DNA of 64,000 bases, from contig NZ_CP034783.1 of NCBI RefSeq assembly GCF_006094435.1, positions 3,313,001 to 3,377,000 of the forward strand, read 5' to 3'. The stretch comes from Pseudomonas sp. MPC6 (GTDB lineage: Bacteria; Pseudomonadota; Gammaproteobacteria; Pseudomonadales; Pseudomonadaceae). Both the position numbers and the translations under genes were made by a program. The notes below the pieces were generated by a model. That model ran no database searches. It had not been told where the DNA came from and saw nothing but the letters and a program-made list of their open reading frames with translations. Positions 62,673 to 64,000 of the stretch are shown here, in pieces. Position 1 is the stretch's first letter. Each line of letters starts with the position of its first letter.

Positions 62673-63490
62673 TTCCTGGAGCTCGATACTCCAGGTACAT
62701 CCATGTTGATCTTGCGCCAAGCAGCTTCGGAAAAGCTGTAGACCGAAAAGGCGATCATCCCCAGGGCCATCACCATCAAGATCAAACCTCCCGCCGGCAG
62801 GTTCTGGAGAGCATCGAGCGCCTCCTTCATGCCCGGCGGATCCATGGCTTTGTATTTCGAGCCGCTGATCATCAGCAGCAGAGCAATTTCGATGAAGACG
62901 ACGCCACGGGCGATCAGGCCGAATTGAGACACCGGTCGGACGTACCGCATAACGTCTTCGTCAGCTTCGAAATATTGCTCGAATGTCGCCTTCCAGCCCT
63001 TGATGATGTGAGCGATGCCTACGCCAAGTGGTACGAGTGCGACCAGGTACACCAGTAAATTCGAGTGTTCCCAGGACAACAGAAACGCGAGTAAATCCTT
63101 GGTTTGCCCACCTCCGGAATTGCCCGAGCTTCTGATGCCGCTAATGAGCAGGCCCAAGGCAAAAAACGCCAGCGCGCCGTTGACTACACCACCCGCCAAC
63201 AAACCTGCACGGATGACCAACCCCTTCATTTCGTTACCGTGATGATCAACGTCGCGTGTTGCCTGCAACACTCGCCAAGCGGCGAAGGCGAGCAGACCAG
63301 CCACCACCAGTCCGACCAGAACGTAGCCGAACGGCTGGCTGAGCAACGCTTCCAGGCTCCTGTGACTATCCTTTGGTTTGGTCGAGTCGATAGCCGCCAG
63401 CAGAGCGAAAATACCTATGATCAGATAAAGAGCGCCTCGAGCGGCATAACCACCTCGTGCGACTACGACAAGGCTCTGTTGCACAGACAT
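62669..63490 (-). CDS. DUF1206 membrane protein
   Basis: Inner-membrane protein of 273 residues or slightly fewer, built from three similar two-helix units beginning LVVVARGGYAARGALYLIIG, GLVIRAGLLAGGVVNGALAF and SQFGLIARGVVFIEIALLLM. The repeated 'ARG/RG' entry to each unit is the DUF1206 signature. ATG 63490 is chosen; an in-frame TTG lies at 63505. Function is unknown in the family. Confidence 0.85.
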   Translation of the reverse strand: MSVQQSLVVVARGGYAARGALYLIIGIFALLAAIDSTKPKDSHRSLEALLSQPFGYVLVGLVVAGLLAFAAWRVLQATRDVDHHGNEMKGLVIRAGLLAGGVVNGALAFFALGLLISGIRSSGNSGGGQTKDLLAFLLSWEHSNLLVYLVALVPLGVGIAHIIKGWKATFEQYFEADEDVMRYVRPVSQFGLIARGVVFIEIALLLMISGSKYKAMDPPGMKEALDALQNLPAGGLILMVMALGMIAFSVYSFSEAAWRKINMDVPGVSSSRK

Positions 63491-63950
63491 AGGGTCTAAT
63501 TCCAAAGAAGGTATACAGGAACAGACCTATCTGGTCGGGAGGGGTTCGATTGAAGGTCAGGACAGCGTAGCGGCCAATCGGGTTGTCCCGCCCATTCATT
63601 ATCGATCAGCGACGGTTGCTCGGCGGTTGATTGCGAGCCGTTCAAGGCCTGCGGATGCGAGCATTTCGGCCAATGCCAGCAGGGTATCGCGATGAAAGTT
63701 GCATCGGATCGAGAAGTCGCTCAGGCCACCAGGTTAAAAAGAGCGGGACATGTGTATCGCTGTGTATCTGAACCCCCTGTACGGATGCTGGCGTACAAAT
63801 GCCCCTCGATCCGGATACATCCGGGATACATGGCGGCAGTCAAATAGCCTGGCCTCAGCGAGAAAGCAAACGCACCTCGCACCACGGCTTATCGCCCTGG
63901 CGGCATGACCCTGAGCGGCCTCACCGCACACAGTATCCGGAGAAATATCC
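63491..63950. other. Divergent intergenic region with a repeat array
   Basis: No convincing gene is seen in these 460 bases between the DUF1206 gene and the partial gene at the right edge. The right half carries a regular TGTATC/GATACA array (63753-63830), listed separately. Short open frames on both strands show no protein character. Confidence 0.6.
63753..63830. promoter_or_regulatory. Inverted array of paired TGTATC/GATACA sites
   Basis: TGTATC occurs at 63753-63758 and 63763-63768, 10 bases apart. Its reverse complement GATACA occurs at 63814-63819 and 63825-63830, 11 bases apart. Two helical-turn-spaced half-sites in each orientation suggest a dimerising regulator, as for OmpR-type response regulators. 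The array ends 120 bases upstream of the partial gene at the right edge. Confidence 0.5.
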
Positions 63951-64000
63951 ATGTCCTCTATCTCGAACAAATCCCGTATCGGCCTGATCGCTGTCGCACT
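63951..64000 (+). CDS. 5' end of a gene running off the window (partial)
   Basis: ATG 63951 is preceded by GGAGA and opens a frame reading MSSISNKSRIGLIAVA to the window edge. The polar, basic start followed by a hydrophobic run looks like a signal peptide or membrane anchor. The family cannot be told from 16 codons; periplasmic adaptor subunits of efflux pumps often begin in this way, but that is only a guess. Confidence 0.6.
   Translation, partial: MSSISNKSRIGLIAVA

Overview
The window is a high-GC Gammaproteobacterial chromosome segment, most likely a Pseudomonas of the fluorescens group. Support comes from inverted REP elements of the 'GGAGC(T/G)(G/A)GCTTGC' type, an OprD porin, many LysR, IclR and AraC regulators with adjacent catabolic genes, and NahR- and NahG-like proteins. 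I saw no rRNA, tRNA, CRISPR array, insertion sequence or prophage. The left part is a patchwork of small catabolic islands and the right part is dominated by a 16.5-kb toxin-complex (Tc) locus.

Layout: (1) 0.07-3.9 kb, a D-serine module on the minus strand (dsdX permease, dsdA dehydratase, dsdC regulator). (2) 4.1-6.1 kb, a chemoreceptor. (3) 6.3-13.3 kb, an IclR-regulated uptake and hydrolysis set: NCS1 permease, polar amino-acid ABC importer, and hutF and hutG without the upper histidine pathway. (4) 13.4-15.1 kb, an acuI/acuR-like reductase and TetR pair with two matching operators. (5) 15.5-20.1 kb, two exported hydrolases and an MHS-type permease. (6) 20.3-29.3 kb, a LysR-controlled beta-oxidation cluster (acyl-CoA dehydrogenase, type III CoA-transferase, PaaF-, PaaH- and PaaJ-like enzymes, OprD porin). 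(7) 29.5-32.3 kb, an ABC-F ATPase, the remnants of a deleted LysR/hydrolase gene pair carrying a (GCCGAT)8 repeat, and a small membrane protein. (8) 32.4-39.7 kb, a second, IclR-controlled beta-oxidation cluster paralogous to the first, with an aromatic/dicarboxylate-type MFS permease. (9) 39.8-43.8 kb, a salicylate module (NahR-like regulator, AAHS permease, salicylate hydroxylase). (10) 44.0-60.8 kb, the Tc locus: a TcB-TcC fusion, a TcA, and a minimal nucleotidyltransferase gene overlapping the end of TcA. (11) 61-64 kb, an AraC regulator, a DUF1206 membrane protein and the first codons of a gene that runs off the window behind a repeat-rich promoter.

The two beta-oxidation clusters look like parallel routes that activate a dicarboxylic acid (adipate-like) with a CoA-transferase, desaturate it, and pass it through PaaF/PaaH/PaaJ-type steps to acetyl-CoA and succinyl-CoA; only the first cluster carries its own thiolase. 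The salicylate module would deliver catechol, to be degraded by genes elsewhere. The Tc locus would encode an injection-type toxin whose C-terminal 325-residue payload carries a His/Cys pair reminiscent of clan CD (caspase/CHAT-like) cysteine peptidases. That payload and its neighbouring nucleotidyltransferase are the most unusual content of the window.
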